Assembly: GCA_937868205.1 (NCBI GenBank)
Contig: CALMMC010000091.1
Location: 5,389 to 69,388 of the forward strand
DNA length: 64,000 nt
Direction: 5' to 3'
DNA from: JAAZPG01 sp012797375
GTDB lineage: Bacteria; Acidobacteriota; Aminicenantia; Aminicenantales; UBA4085
Shown one piece after another: positions 24,861 to 33,892 of the stretch. The notes below the pieces were generated by a model. It worked only from the letters and a program-made list of their open reading frames with translations. It made no database searches and was not told the origin of the DNA. Made by a program: the position numbers and the translations under genes. Position 1 is the first letter of the stretch. Every line of letters starts with the position of its first letter.

Positions 24861-24889
24861 TTGCTTTCCCCCGCCGGACGGGTTATCAT
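24861..24889 (+). promoter_or_regulatory. Promoter of the 24915 lipoprotein-like gene
   Basis: TTGCTT (24861-24866), 17-bp spacer, TATCAT (24884-24889), 25 bp before the start codon. Confidence 0.55.
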
Positions 24890-24914
24890 CAAGAGGCCCG
24901 ACAGGAGGAACACG

Positions 24915-25496
24915 ATGAGACGCATCTTCCCTGCTTCCGGTGTCGCTTTGGCGGCCGTCGCGGCCCTGATCTGGCTGGGACAGACGGGGTGCAAATCCTA
25001 CAACGAACAGCAGGTTCATTCATCCCTGGAGGTCGTCGACTTGAGCACCAGCTGGACGATGAAGGAATACCGGCAGTGGCCGAATCCAAAGCTGACGCTG
25101 GTCCCGACGGTGACCTTCAAGCTCAAGAACAACTCGTCCGAAACCCTCCGCTACATCAACGTCAACGCCATCTTCAAAGAGGTGGACTCGGTCGAGAACC
25201 TGGGCGACAGCTTTCATACGGCGGTCCGGGGCGAAGGCCTCGCCCCCGGCGCGACCAGCCCGCCGATCACCCTGAAATCCAATTTCGGCGTGGCCGGTAA
25301 AACCCTCGACTCTTTCAAGGCCAATCCCCATTGGAAGTCGTATTACGTCAAGCTTTTCGTCCAAATGGGCGGTCCGCGCCATATTTCGATGGGCGAATAT
25401 CCGGTGTCCCGGCAGATCGATTTCCAAGAAGACCAGGCCGTCCACCAGAAGGACGAATCGTCGGCCGTCCTGCAGGAAGAGCCGGCGAAGGATTAG
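24915..25496 (+). CDS. Exported protein, possible lipoprotein, unknown function
   Basis: 193 residues from the ATG at 24915, preceded by ACAGGAGGAACACG (strong SD). The N-terminus MRRIFPASGVALAAVAALIWLGQTGCKS ends in a Cys that could be lipidated, although QTGC is a poor lipobox. The mature part contains LTLVPTVTFKLKNNSSETLRYINVNAIFKEVD and SPPITLKSNFGVAGKT, which look like an FxLyD-type or immunoglobulin-like beta-sandwich. That would suit a small periplasmic scaffold. The downstream membrane protein gene starts 67 bp later on the same strand and may be co-transcribed. Confidence 0.8.
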   Translation: MRRIFPASGVALAAVAALIWLGQTGCKSYNEQQVHSSLEVVDLSTSWTMKEYRQWPNPKLTLVPTVTFKLKNNSSETLRYINVNAIFKEVDSVENLGDSFHTAVRGEGLAPGATSPPITLKSNFGVAGKTLDSFKANPHWKSYYVKLFVQMGGPRHISMGEYPVSRQIDFQEDQAVHQKDESSAVLQEEPAKD

Positions 25497-25563
25497 CCTC
25501 CCGGAGGAGACAAGCCGGCCGGATTCTTTCTCTCCGCCGCCGTCCGGCAGCGGGGGAGTCCTC

Positions 25564-26352
25564 ATGAACACCGAGAAGGCGGAAGGCGGAGGAGTTCCGC
25601 CGCGGCTTCCCGCCGCCGGGGGCGGTGTCGGCTGGCCGGCCGGCCGCTTGGGAAAAGCGGTCGGCGTCTTCATCTTTTTCACTCTCGTCGCTTCGGCGGT
25701 CTATGCCTTGATCGGGGCGGTCCGCGCTCCGGGGGCGGCCGCCGTCTCCACGGCCGCTTCTGGGAAGGTCCGCAGCGACTATGTTCTCATGCTCCTCGAG
25801 TCCTGTCTCGGTCTTCTTATCCTGTTTCTTCCCTCGATGCTCGAGAAGCGCTTCCGGATCATCCTTCCCAGCCGGATGTACCTCCTCTTCGTTGTCTTCC
25901 TCTACGCCGCCATCTTCCTGGGGGAAGTCCGCGACTTTTACTACCGGATCCCGCACTGGGACGTCATCCTCCACGCGTTCAGCGGGATCATGCTCGGAGC
26001 GCTCGGGTTTTCAATCGTCAGCCTTCTCAATAAAAGCGAAAAAGTAGCCGTGACGCTGAGCCCCCAGTTCGTCGCCCTGTTCGCTTTCTCGTTCGCGCTT
26101 TCGCTGGGCGTTATCTGGGAGATCTATGAATTCGCGGCCGACGGCGTCCTCGGGCTCAATATGCAGAAGTTCGCCCTGGAGGATAAAACCTCGCTCGTCG
26201 GGCGGGCGGCCCTTGTCGACACGATGAAGGATCTCATCGTCGACGCCCTGGCCGCCTTGGCCGTGTCGGTCTTCGGCTTCCTTTCGATGAAGGCCGAAAA
26301 AAGCTGGATCGCCCGGGTGGCCCTCAAGCGGAAACCGGAAGCCGTCAGTTGA
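25564..26352 (+). CDS. Multi-pass membrane protein, DUF2238/YjdF-like
   Basis: 262 residues. After a Gly/Pro-rich N-terminus come about six membrane segments. Motifs are FLGEVRDFYYRIPHWDVILHAFSGIMLGALGFSIV, LGVIWEIYEFAADGVLGLNMQ and DTMKDLIVDALAALAVSVFGF. The conserved WD..LH, WE..E and DT..DL..D polar positions inside membrane segments are those of the DUF2238 family; no function is established. The last codons overlap the 3' end of the convergent parvulin gene by 8 bp. Confidence 0.85.
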   Translation: MNTEKAEGGGVPPRLPAAGGGVGWPAGRLGKAVGVFIFFTLVASAVYALIGAVRAPGAAAVSTAASGKVRSDYVLMLLESCLGLLILFLPSMLEKRFRIILPSRMYLLFVVFLYAAIFLGEVRDFYYRIPHWDVILHAFSGIMLGALGFSIVSLLNKSEKVAVTLSPQFVALFAFSFALSLGVIWEIYEFAADGVLGLNMQKFALEDKTSLVGRAALVDTMKDLIVDALAALAVSVFGFLSMKAEKSWIARVALKRKPEAVS

Positions 26353-27325
26353 GGTCGGCGAACGGATCGGGCTTGAGAATCTTGATGTAGTTTTTCGATT
26401 TGATCTCGGCCAGAAACTTATCCACCTCGGCGTTTTGCTTCTGCGTGCCGATTTTTTCGGTGATCGCCCCCCGGGATTCGTCAAAAGTCCGGAGCCGGCT
26501 GTCCTTCTTTTCCTCAACCAGGATCAAATACCAGCCGTTCTTGGACTGAACCCAGGGCGTCATCCCGCCTTTGTTCAACGGCTTGACGGCCGCCAGCAGC
26601 GTCCGGTCGAGCTCGCCTTCCTTGAACGTCCCCAGGCTTCCCTTGGCCGCTTTGAGCGGCTCGTCGGAATCGGCCTCGGCCACCTCCGCGAACGGCGCGC
26701 CTCCCTTGATCTTCGCTTCGATCTCGGCCTTGCGAGCTTCCAGGGCGGCGGCCTCCCGGCCCTCGATCGCCAAGTAGACCGCCCGGAGCTCATATTCCTC
26801 GGGAACAACGAATTCGTCCTGGTGCTTTTTATAATAATCGACAATCTCGGCGTCGTCGATCACCACTTTCTGCCCGATTTGATTGCGGAGGACGGCTTCC
26901 CGCAGGATCTGCTTTTCCATCGTGGCGATCCACTCGTCGTAGTTGTATCCCTGTTGGGCCAGGGCCCGCTTCAACATCTCATCGTTTTCGATATCATTGG
27001 CCCGCTTGATATTCTCGACGACCATTTTCAACTGGTCCGTGACGTTGATGTTCATCTTGCGGGCCATCTGGATGAGCAACAGGTCCGTGATCATTTCGTC
27101 GAGGATGTGGGCCTTGGTGTATTCGATCGCCCGCTCCAGTTCCTCCCCCCTGTACTGGGCCCGGGCGGCCATGAGACGCTCCTCGTATTCCGTCTTGAAA
27201 TCGGAGAGGGTGATGATGTCGTCGTTGACGACGGCGATGATTTCCTCGATGACCTGCCGGGCCGGGACGGCGACCGCCGCGACAAGAAGGAGAGAGACGG
27301 CCAGGATGATTTTCTTCTTCGACAT
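26345..27325 (-). CDS. SurA/PpiC-type periplasmic foldase
   Basis: 326 residues. Signal peptide MSKKKIILAVSLLLVAAVAVPA, then a SurA-like N-terminal domain (EEIIAVVNDDIITLSDFKTEYEERL, LDEMITDLLLIQMARKMNINV). A parvulin-like domain near 180-285 has YELRAVYLAIEG, ADSDEPLKAAKGSLGTFKEGELDRTLLAAV and GGMTPWVQSKNGWYLILVEEK. It probably chaperones outer-membrane proteins in the periplasm. It is last of three co-directional genes after mfd and a second parvulin; AAGGAAGG precedes its ATG, 13 bp after the upstream stop. Confidence 0.9.
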   Translation of the reverse strand: MSKKKIILAVSLLLVAAVAVPARQVIEEIIAVVNDDIITLSDFKTEYEERLMAARAQYRGEELERAIEYTKAHILDEMITDLLLIQMARKMNINVTDQLKMVVENIKRANDIENDEMLKRALAQQGYNYDEWIATMEKQILREAVLRNQIGQKVVIDDAEIVDYYKKHQDEFVVPEEYELRAVYLAIEGREAAALEARKAEIEAKIKGGAPFAEVAEADSDEPLKAAKGSLGTFKEGELDRTLLAAVKPLNKGGMTPWVQSKNGWYLILVEEKKDSRLRTFDESRGAITEKIGTQKQNAEVDKFLAEIKSKNYIKILKPDPFADLN

Positions 27326-27338
27326 GGCACCTTCCTTA

Positions 27339-28310
27339 TCAGGATCCCGGATACACGAACGGCAGATTCTCCGTCCGGATTTTCCAGGACATCGTTTCTT
27401 TCAGGGATGCGACGCGGGCGTCCCGGGCCGCTTGATTTTTCTGTTCGAGAAGACGGGCTTCGATCAAAGGGACGGTCTCGCCTCGAGACCGGAGCCGGGG
27501 CTCGAATTTCCGGTCGAGCCGGAAGATATGGTAGCCATAGGGAGACTGGACCACCCGGCTGATCCGGCCTTCCTCCAGGGCGAAGATGACTTTTTCCAGC
27601 TCCAGGGGGAGTTGGCCGAGGCTGAAAACGCCCATCAGTCCGCCGTTTTTCGCCTCGGGTCCTTCCGAAGACGTCCGGGCGGCCTCACGGAACTCGTTTT
27701 CGCCGGCCGAACGGATCTTTTCCAGGATTTCGCTGGCCCGGCCTTCCGAGGAAAGGAGAATCTGGCTCACCTGGAGGCGCTCCGGCTGGAGGAATTCGTT
27801 CTTGTGGGCTTCGTAATAGGCGGCGATCTCATCCTCCGGAACCGTGATTCCCGATATTTCCAAGGCCATGTACTTCTCAACGAGGACGCCTTCCAGGAGA
27901 TCCGCGTTGTCGGCCTCGGAGGACGAAACGGCTCCCTCGGCCCGGTTCAGCTTGAAAACCGCCAGGGATTTCTCTTTTTCCTCGTCGCTCAAGTCGATCC
28001 CGCGGGCGGCCGCCGAGAGGACGATCAGCTTCCTTTCGACGAAATCATCGAACAGCCGGCCGGCCGCCTCGGCCGTCAAGGAGGCCTCGGGCTCGCCGAC
28101 CGTCAAGCGGGCGAACCGGGCGAAATCAGCATTGGTGAAGGCAATTCCCTCGACCGTCAAGACCGGAAGAGCGGCTTTTTGCGGATCGTCCAGACGGAAT
28201 CCCTCGGAAGCGGGAGGAGATCCGGTCTTGCCGCCGCAGGCTCCCGCCCCCAGGCAGAGAGCCGCCGCCGCCAAAACAGCCGCCGCCAAAAAGTCCGGAT
28301 TGCGCTTCAT
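27339..28310 (-). CDS. Second SurA/PpiC-type foldase, possible lipoprotein
   Basis: 323 residues from the ATG at 28310. The hydrophobic N-terminus FLAAAVLAAAALCLGAGACGG could be a signal with a weak lipobox. SurA-like region: VEGIAFTNADFARFARLTVGE, AGRLFDDFVERKLIVLSAAARGIDL. The parvulin domain (about 190-290) has RLQVSQILLSSEGRASEILEKI, NGGLMGVFSLGQLPLELEKVIFALEEGRIS and SPYGYHIFRLDRK, the expected PpiC blocks. Tandem with another parvulin; both may act on the many beta-barrels encoded in this window. 25 bp separate it from mfd. Confidence 0.9.
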   Translation of the reverse strand: MKRNPDFLAAAVLAAAALCLGAGACGGKTGSPPASEGFRLDDPQKAALPVLTVEGIAFTNADFARFARLTVGEPEASLTAEAAGRLFDDFVERKLIVLSAAARGIDLSDEEKEKSLAVFKLNRAEGAVSSSEADNADLLEGVLVEKYMALEISGITVPEDEIAAYYEAHKNEFLQPERLQVSQILLSSEGRASEILEKIRSAGENEFREAARTSSEGPEAKNGGLMGVFSLGQLPLELEKVIFALEEGRISRVVQSPYGYHIFRLDRKFEPRLRSRGETVPLIEARLLEQKNQAARDARVASLKETMSWKIRTENLPFVYPGS

Positions 28311-28335
28311 CTGTGCCAAATGCCAATGAGTTATT

Positions 28336-31300
28336 TTATCCCATCCCTGACAACTCCAGCAAGAGCCGGGCGGTTTCACGCAGAACGCCGGCTGAGGCGG
28401 GGGAGCGGAGCGGCAGGCTGAGAACGCCTTCCGGAGTCATTGATCCCCGCATCTTGTTGAGAAGACTTGAAATCCGGGCTGGATCAACATCCGTTGAAGG
28501 TTGGAATTTGAGAATCAGCTTCCGGTCGACGCGATCGACGGCCGAAAGCTTCAGACGCTGGGCCAGAATCTTGATCCGGCCGTATTGGAGGAGATGTTCG
28601 ACGCTCGGCGGCTGCGGGCCGAAGCGGTCCCGGATTTCCTCCTCCAGCGACCGGATCTCATCCAGGTCCGCGGCCGAGGAAATCCGCTTATACAAGCTGA
28701 GCCGCACGTTGATGGCCGGGATGTAGGCCTCGGGGATTCGGACCTCGACCCGAAGATTGATCTCGCACCGGGCCTCCTCGACCTCCCCGCCCTTGAGCTC
28801 CTTGATCGCCTGCTCCAGGAGATGGATGAAGTAGTCGTATCCAACGGCTTCCATCGTCCCATGTTGCTGCTCTCCGAACAGATGGCCGGCGCCCCGGATT
28901 TCCAGATCCTTCATCGCCAGACGGAATCCGGATCCGAGCTCGCTGAATTCCTTGATGGCTTCGAGGCGCTTGCGGGCGATCGGAGTCAGCTCGGCGAACG
29001 GCGGAACGAGAAAATAGGCGAAGGCCTGGCGGGAAGACCGTCCGACCCGGCCGCGCAGCTGGTAGAGCTGGGCCAAGCCGAAATGATCGGCCCGCTGGAC
29101 GATCAGGGTGTTGACCAGAGGGATGTCGATTCCGTTCTCGATGATCGTCGTCGAGACCAGGACGTCGTACTTCTGGTTGATGAAATCAATCATCTTCATT
29201 TCGAGCTCGGCCGGAGCCATCCGGCCGTGGACCACGGCCAAGCGGGCGTCCGGGACCCATTCCCGGATCTTCGCCGACAAGGAATCCATCTCCTCGATTT
29301 TGTTGAGGACGTAATAGACCTGCCCCCCGCGGGCGATCTCCTGCCGGATCGCGGCCGCGATCAGCCTCGGAGAAAACGTCGTCACGACCGTGTGAACGGC
29401 CAGCCGGTCCTTGGGCGGCGTTTCGATCAGGCTGATATCGCGGAGGCCGGTCAGGGACAGGTTAAGGGTCCGGGGGATCGGCGTGGCCGTCAGCGTCAAG
29501 ACGTCGACGCTGGCCTTGAGATGCTTGATTTTTTCCTTGTGGGCGACTCCAAACCGCTGCTCCTCGTCGACAACAAGCAGTCCCAGATCGCGGAAAGCCA
29601 CGTCAGCCGAAAGGAGACGGTGCGTTCCGATGATGATGTCGACGCGGCCGTTCTTCAGGTCCTCGATGATCCGGCGCCGTTCGGCGGCCGGTTGGAACCG
29701 GGACAGGGCGGCGACCCGGACCGGGAACAGAACCATCCGCCCGGAGAACGTCTTGTAATGCTGGCTGGCCAGGACGGTCGTGGGACAAAGGACGGCGACC
29801 TGCTTGCCGTCCATGACCGCCTTGAAGGCGGCCCGGACGGCGACCTCCGTCTTTCCGTAGCCGACGTCGCCGCAGAGCAACCGGTCCATGGGCGCGGCCG
29901 TCTCCATATCCGTCTTGATCTCCTTTATGGAGCGGAGCTGGTCCTCGGTTTCCTCGAACTCGAAGGTTTTTTCAAATTCGTCCTGCCAGCGGCCCTCCGG
30001 GCTGAAAGCGAATCCCTTGATGGCTTTGCGCCGGGCATAAAGATCCAGGAGCTCCCGGGCCAGCTTCTGGACGGCTTTTTTCGTCCGCTCCTTGGTTTTC
30101 AGCCAATGGCCGGTTCCGAGCTTGTCCAGCAGCGGTTGGCCGGCTCCGACGGGCGTATATTTCTGAACGAGGCTCAAGTCCTCGACCGGGACGAACAACG
30201 TGTCTCCGTCCCGGTAGCCGAGCTCCATGAATTCCGCCGCCCGGTCCTCCACGTCCATTTTGACCAGGCCCCGGAACACGCCCACGCCATAATCGGCATG
30301 GACGATATAGTCTCCGGCCCTCAGGTCCTGAAAATGGGTGATCGAGGGCCGGGCCGCGGGCCGGGCGGGGATGATCCGCTCCTCGGTGAGAATGTCCTTC
30401 TCGGCGAAGAAATGGATCTTTTGCCGCGGATAGCTGAAGCCCCGCTCGAGATCGCCCAGGCAGAGACGGATCTCGCCGCCGGCGGCCGCCGGAAGAGGCG
30501 AATCCGCTTCGAGCGAGGGGATCTCCTTGGTTTCGAGAAGGGCCCCGATCTTCTTCCGCATCGGAGGCGTGGATAGAAAGATGACGCACCGGTCGCGCTC
30601 CTCGTAAATCCGGCTCATCGTCTCGAGGAAGAAGAAAATCTTGTTGTCGAAACGGGGCACGGGCTGGAAGCCGAAAGCGATTTCCCGGCGGGTTCCGGCC
30701 GGCCCGAGCTCCCCGCAATAAACCGCCTCGGCTTGGAGGCGCTCGTACAAGGCCGGAGGATAGACCGATTCAAAGGGCGGAAAAGCGGGGCCGTCCGGCG
30801 GCCCGGCCGCGGCCCGCGACGAGAGGTCGGCCCTGACCTCGTCCCACTCCTTCTCGATCTCGTCCGGATGGTCGAAGACGAACACCGCGTCGGCGAGATA
30901 CCGGCTGAAGGAAACGGAGGCGGCGGCCGGACCGGCGATCCCTTCCGTAAGCGAGGGGATGAGGGCCGCCTCGGTCTGGCGGACGGCCCGCTGGGTGGAA
31001 GGATCGAACTCGCGGAGGGAAACGACGCGGTCGCCGCCGAATTCGATCCGGACCGGATTTTTCTGCCAGGGGGAGAAGACATCGACGATTCCGCCCCGAT
31101 AGGCGTACTCCCCGCGGAAGGCGATCAAATCCTCGCGCGCATACCCGAAAGAGGCCAGCCGCTCGATCACCCGGTCCCGGCCGCACTCGGCGTCCTTGTT
31201 CAGGCGGAGAAAAAGCTCAGGGAGGCATTCCGGAGCCGGAAACGGCCGCAGGAGCCCGAAAAGATTGGTCACGGTCAGGGCCGGCGGGCGATTCAGCAGA

Positions 31301-31677
31301 TCATAAAAATAGCGCATCCGGGTGGCCGCCGACTCCAGGGACGGGGCGGCGTCCGGGGCGGGATTCTCCGAGAGCGCGGGAAAGCTCCGGACGGTTTTCG
31401 TCGAGCCGAGGTTCTGGAGGAAAAAACGGGCCTGATCCTCGAAGCCGGACAGCGGACGGGCGGACGGACGGATGAAGACAACCCGGCGCGGCCCAGTCAG
31501 GGCCAACTGGACGAAAAGGTAGGGGACGGCCGCCTCCGTCAAGCCGGAAATCGAAAGACGCGGCCGGTCCTCTTCTCCGAAAAGAAGGGCCTGGCCCTCG
31601 GGGGTTTTCGGAAGGGCCGAAACCGCCCGGACGAGGTCCTTGAATTCCGGCGTCTCCTTCAGAAAATCCAGGCTCAT
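28336..31677 (-). CDS. mfd: Transcription-repair coupling factor Mfd
   Basis: 1113 residues, near the family's ~1150. N-terminal UvrB-like modules (about 1-330), the RNA-polymerase-interacting CarD-like domain (about 435-510: AGDYIVHADYGVGVFRGL), then the RecG-like translocase with Walker A GDVGYGKTEVAVRAAF, LVVDEEQRFGVAHKEKIK and LTATPIPRTLNLSL. The TRCF C-terminal domain follows (LYKRISSAADLDEIRSLEEEIRDRFG). It displaces stalled RNA polymerase and recruits UvrA. A TATAAT lies only 13 bp before the ATG with no Shine-Dalgarno between, suggesting a very short leader. Confidence 0.96.
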   Translation of the reverse strand: MSLDFLKETPEFKDLVRAVSALPKTPEGQALLFGEEDRPRLSISGLTEAAVPYLFVQLALTGPRRVVFIRPSARPLSGFEDQARFFLQNLGSTKTVRSFPALSENPAPDAAPSLESAATRMRYFYDLLNRPPALTVTNLFGLLRPFPAPECLPELFLRLNKDAECGRDRVIERLASFGYAREDLIAFRGEYAYRGGIVDVFSPWQKNPVRIEFGGDRVVSLREFDPSTQRAVRQTEAALIPSLTEGIAGPAAASVSFSRYLADAVFVFDHPDEIEKEWDEVRADLSSRAAAGPPDGPAFPPFESVYPPALYERLQAEAVYCGELGPAGTRREIAFGFQPVPRFDNKIFFFLETMSRIYEERDRCVIFLSTPPMRKKIGALLETKEIPSLEADSPLPAAAGGEIRLCLGDLERGFSYPRQKIHFFAEKDILTEERIIPARPAARPSITHFQDLRAGDYIVHADYGVGVFRGLVKMDVEDRAAEFMELGYRDGDTLFVPVEDLSLVQKYTPVGAGQPLLDKLGTGHWLKTKERTKKAVQKLARELLDLYARRKAIKGFAFSPEGRWQDEFEKTFEFEETEDQLRSIKEIKTDMETAAPMDRLLCGDVGYGKTEVAVRAAFKAVMDGKQVAVLCPTTVLASQHYKTFSGRMVLFPVRVAALSRFQPAAERRRIIEDLKNGRVDIIIGTHRLLSADVAFRDLGLLVVDEEQRFGVAHKEKIKHLKASVDVLTLTATPIPRTLNLSLTGLRDISLIETPPKDRLAVHTVVTTFSPRLIAAAIRQEIARGGQVYYVLNKIEEMDSLSAKIREWVPDARLAVVHGRMAPAELEMKMIDFINQKYDVLVSTTIIENGIDIPLVNTLIVQRADHFGLAQLYQLRGRVGRSSRQAFAYFLVPPFAELTPIARKRLEAIKEFSELGSGFRLAMKDLEIRGAGHLFGEQQHGTMEAVGYDYFIHLLEQAIKELKGGEVEEARCEINLRVEVRIPEAYIPAINVRLSLYKRISSAADLDEIRSLEEEIRDRFGPQPPSVEHLLQYGRIKILAQRLKLSAVDRVDRKLILKFQPSTDVDPARISSLLNKMRGSMTPEGVLSLPLRSPASAGVLRETARLLLELSGMG

Positions 31678-31690
31678 GGGACGAACGAAG

Positions 31691-31696
31691 ATTATA
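31691..31696 (-). promoter_or_regulatory. -10 element of mfd
   Basis: Perfect TATAAT on the minus strand, 13 bp from the mfd ATG; no convincing -35 seen. Confidence 0.45.
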
Positions 31697-32108
31697 CGCG
31701 AATCCGGGCCGCAATTCCCGCGTCCCGCCGCTCGACCGCCTCAAGCATGTTTCATGATTTTCCGTCTTTTTGACCCTCGCGTTCCCGGCGAAGCCCGGGC
31801 GGACGGAACCGGCGTTTGCCCCGCCCCCCTCCTCGAGATTATCCTCCAAAAGGGAACGACGGCAAAAACGGACGCCGATCTCGGGAGAAGCGTTGCGTCG
31901 CTCTCGTCCAGATGGATCGGAGAAACGCTCGACCCGGACTTCTACCGCATGTCCCTGGAAGTCGGGGAAAGGGGAGGCCGTTTTGTTTTCGGCGTTCGTT
32001 TCGCGAGCGCGGGATGAACGCAATGAAAAGAACTCGATTAAAACAAAGAGGAAGGGTCGGTCGGCGCGGAGGAAACGCCGCCGAAAAACGGAGCGCGGGG
32101 GAGAGAGA

Positions 32109-32137
32109 TTGTCTCCCCGTCCGGCCGCACGTATAAT
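32109..32137 (+). promoter_or_regulatory. Promoter of the secreted amidotransferase gene
   Basis: TTGTCT (32109-32114), 17-bp spacer, TATAAT (32132-32137), 65 bp before the ATG, which has AAGGAG upstream. Confidence 0.65.
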
Positions 32138-32202
32138 GAGCTCTTCCCGGCCGCCGGATTCCGCCGGATTTCCGGGGAGACGCCGGCCGCAAGGAGTAAT
32201 GC

Positions 32203-33378
32203 ATGTTCCGATTCCGAGCCCGCCTCCAGGCCTTCGCCGTCCTCGCTTTGATGGTCGCCGCCTTGGGAATGCTCGTTCCGCCGGCCGCGGCCGCCCAAAA
32301 TTCATCGGCCCCGGAACGCTTTTTCGACACGGCCCGAGCCCCCAAGGATCTCGTCCGGTTGGTTATTTTCTACCCGGCCCCCAACACGTTCCGTCATCTT
32401 CTCGCCCTCAAGGCCGAGGGGATGCTTCCCATCGACAACCTGGAAATCGTCGGCGTCTACCACGTCAAGGAGCGGACCGACTACCGCGAATCCGTCCGTT
32501 TCATCCGGGACAACAAGCTGGCCGACGTCCATTTCCACGCCGTTTCGGCCGAGCTGGGGATCGCCTCGCTCTATAAAGACAACGCGGCCTCGGCCGAATT
32601 CCGGAAAATTTTCGACCTCTCCGACGGGATCATCTTCTTCGGCGGGCCGGACATGCCCCCGGCGGCCTACGGCGAGGAGACGGATTTCCGGACCATTGTC
32701 GAGAATCCTTACCGTCATTATCTCGAGCTGTCGATGATCTTCCATCTCCTGGGCGGCGGCCAGAACCCGGATTTCAAGGCCTTCTTGGAGGACCGGCCGG
32801 ATTACCCCGTCCTCGGCATCTGTCTCGGCATGCAGAGCCTCTGGGTCGGCACGGGCGGAACGATGATCCAGGATCTCTGGAGCGAAATCTACGGGAAAAC
32901 GACCGTCGAGGACGTCCTCGCCCTCCCCCGGGACGAGTGGCATAAGAATCCCTACGAGATGATCGCTCCGCACGATCCGGCCCTGGCCCCTTACATGCTC
33001 CACCCCGTCCGTCTCCTTCCTGAAAGCCGCGTTTGGAAGGCCATGGGCCCGGCTTTGGACGGCTATCCCCTGGCCGCCAGCTCCCACCACCAGGCCGCGG
33101 ACACGCCCGGCAAGGGCTTCGCCGTCGCCGCCCGCTCGATGGACGGGAAAATCATCGAGGCGATCGAGCACGAGCGATATCCCCATGTGCTCGGCGTCCA
33201 GTTCCACCCGGAATTCCGGAAGCTCTGGGACCCGGCGCCGGAGTTCAAGATCGGGCCGGACGACGGGGCGCTGTTTTCGTTCCGGACGCTGATCGAAGCC
33301 CATCCCCCAAGCTTCGAGTTCCACAAGAGGCTGTGGTCCTGGTTTTTCGAGACGGTCCGGGACGGCTCCCGGATATAG
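32203..33378 (+). CDS. Exported class I glutamine amidotransferase (peptidase C26) family protein
   Basis: 391 residues with AAGGAG upstream. It has a clear signal peptide (FAVLALMVAALGMLVPPAAAA) and then a class I GATase domain. The nucleophile elbow is GICLGMQ (Cys207), the oxyanion glycine region is FFGGPDMPP, and the His-Glu pair is in VQFHPEF near residue 330; SSHHQAADTPG also matches gamma-Glu hydrolases (PuuD-like). The triad is intact. Most family members are cytoplasmic, so export suggests a role on gamma-glutamyl peptides in the periplasm. It is monocistronic with its own promoter and faces rfaE2 convergently. Confidence 0.88.
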   Translation: MFRFRARLQAFAVLALMVAALGMLVPPAAAAQNSSAPERFFDTARAPKDLVRLVIFYPAPNTFRHLLALKAEGMLPIDNLEIVGVYHVKERTDYRESVRFIRDNKLADVHFHAVSAELGIASLYKDNAASAEFRKIFDLSDGIIFFGGPDMPPAAYGEETDFRTIVENPYRHYLELSMIFHLLGGGQNPDFKAFLEDRPDYPVLGICLGMQSLWVGTGGTMIQDLWSEIYGKTTVEDVLALPRDEWHKNPYEMIAPHDPALAPYMLHPVRLLPESRVWKAMGPALDGYPLAASSHHQAADTPGKGFAVAARSMDGKIIEAIEHERYPHVLGVQFHPEFRKLWDPAPEFKIGPDDGALFSFRTLIEAHPPSFEFHKRLWSWFFETVRDGSRI

Positions 33379-33408
33379 GGAGAGCTTCTTTTCCAGGCCG
33401 TTCCGCCG

Positions 33409-33891
33409 TCAGCGGCGGCGGGCCGATCTCCGGATTTTTTCGATGAGGTTCGTGCTGGAGTGGCCGCGGCGGTATGGGACGCGGTACACCCGTCCCCCGG
33501 CCGCCTCGACGTCCGCCGTTCCGACGATTTCGCCCGCGCCCCAATCTCCGCCCTTGACCAGGACGTCGGGCAGCAGGGCGGCGATGATCTTTTGGGGCGT
33601 ATCGTCCTCAAACCAAGTCACATAGTCGATATCTCCGAACGCGGCCAGGACCTCCATCCGCTCGGCCAGCGGAAACACCGGCCGGCTCGGGCCCTTCAGC
33701 CTCCGGACCGAGGCGTCGGAATTGACGGCCACGATCAGGATGTCGCCCTGGGCCTTGGCCCGGCGGAAGAGATGGACGTGCCCGCCGTGGATCAGATCAA
33801 AGCAGCCGTTGGTGAAGACCGTCTTTAAGCCTTGGCGGCGCCAGCCGGCCCGCAGGCGCTTCAAGGCGGCCGCCGAACGAATCTTTCTCAT
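33409..33891 (-). CDS. rfaE2: D-glycero-beta-D-manno-heptose 1-phosphate adenylyltransferase
   Basis: 160 residues from the ATG at 33891, one base after the wzt stop. It is a nucleotidyltransferase of the HxGH class: FTNGCFDLIHGGHVHLFRRA at the N-terminus, VNSDASVRRLKGPSRPV, FGDIDYVTWFEDDTP, LVKGGDW and a C-terminal GHSSTNLIEKI. These are the HldE C-domain/RfaE2 blocks. It makes ADP-heptose, the donor for LPS inner core; the kinase half (RfaE1) is not fused and not in the window. Location next to wzt/wzm and a heptosyltransferase-like fusion supports the LPS role. Confidence 0.94.
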   Translation of the reverse strand: MRKIRSAAALKRLRAGWRRQGLKTVFTNGCFDLIHGGHVHLFRRAKAQGDILIVAVNSDASVRRLKGPSRPVFPLAERMEVLAAFGDIDYVTWFEDDTPQKIIAALLPDVLVKGGDWGAGEIVGTADVEAAGGRVYRVPYRRGHSSTNLIEKIRRSARRR

Positions 33892-33892
33892 C

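Larger units (their letters stand above)
31678..32202. other. 525-bp divergent intergenic region mfd / amidotransferase
   Basis: Holds the mfd -10 element and, near the other end, the promoter at 32109-32137. Between them I see no convincing gene: frames on both strands are short, Arg/Pro-rich and lack ribosome sites. No repeat was recognised. Confidence 0.5.

Noticed and set aside
31640..32017. A 125-codon plus-strand ORF in the mfd upstream gap
   Set aside because: It overlaps the mfd start antisense, has no SD site or recognisable motif, and similar-length frames exist on the other strand.
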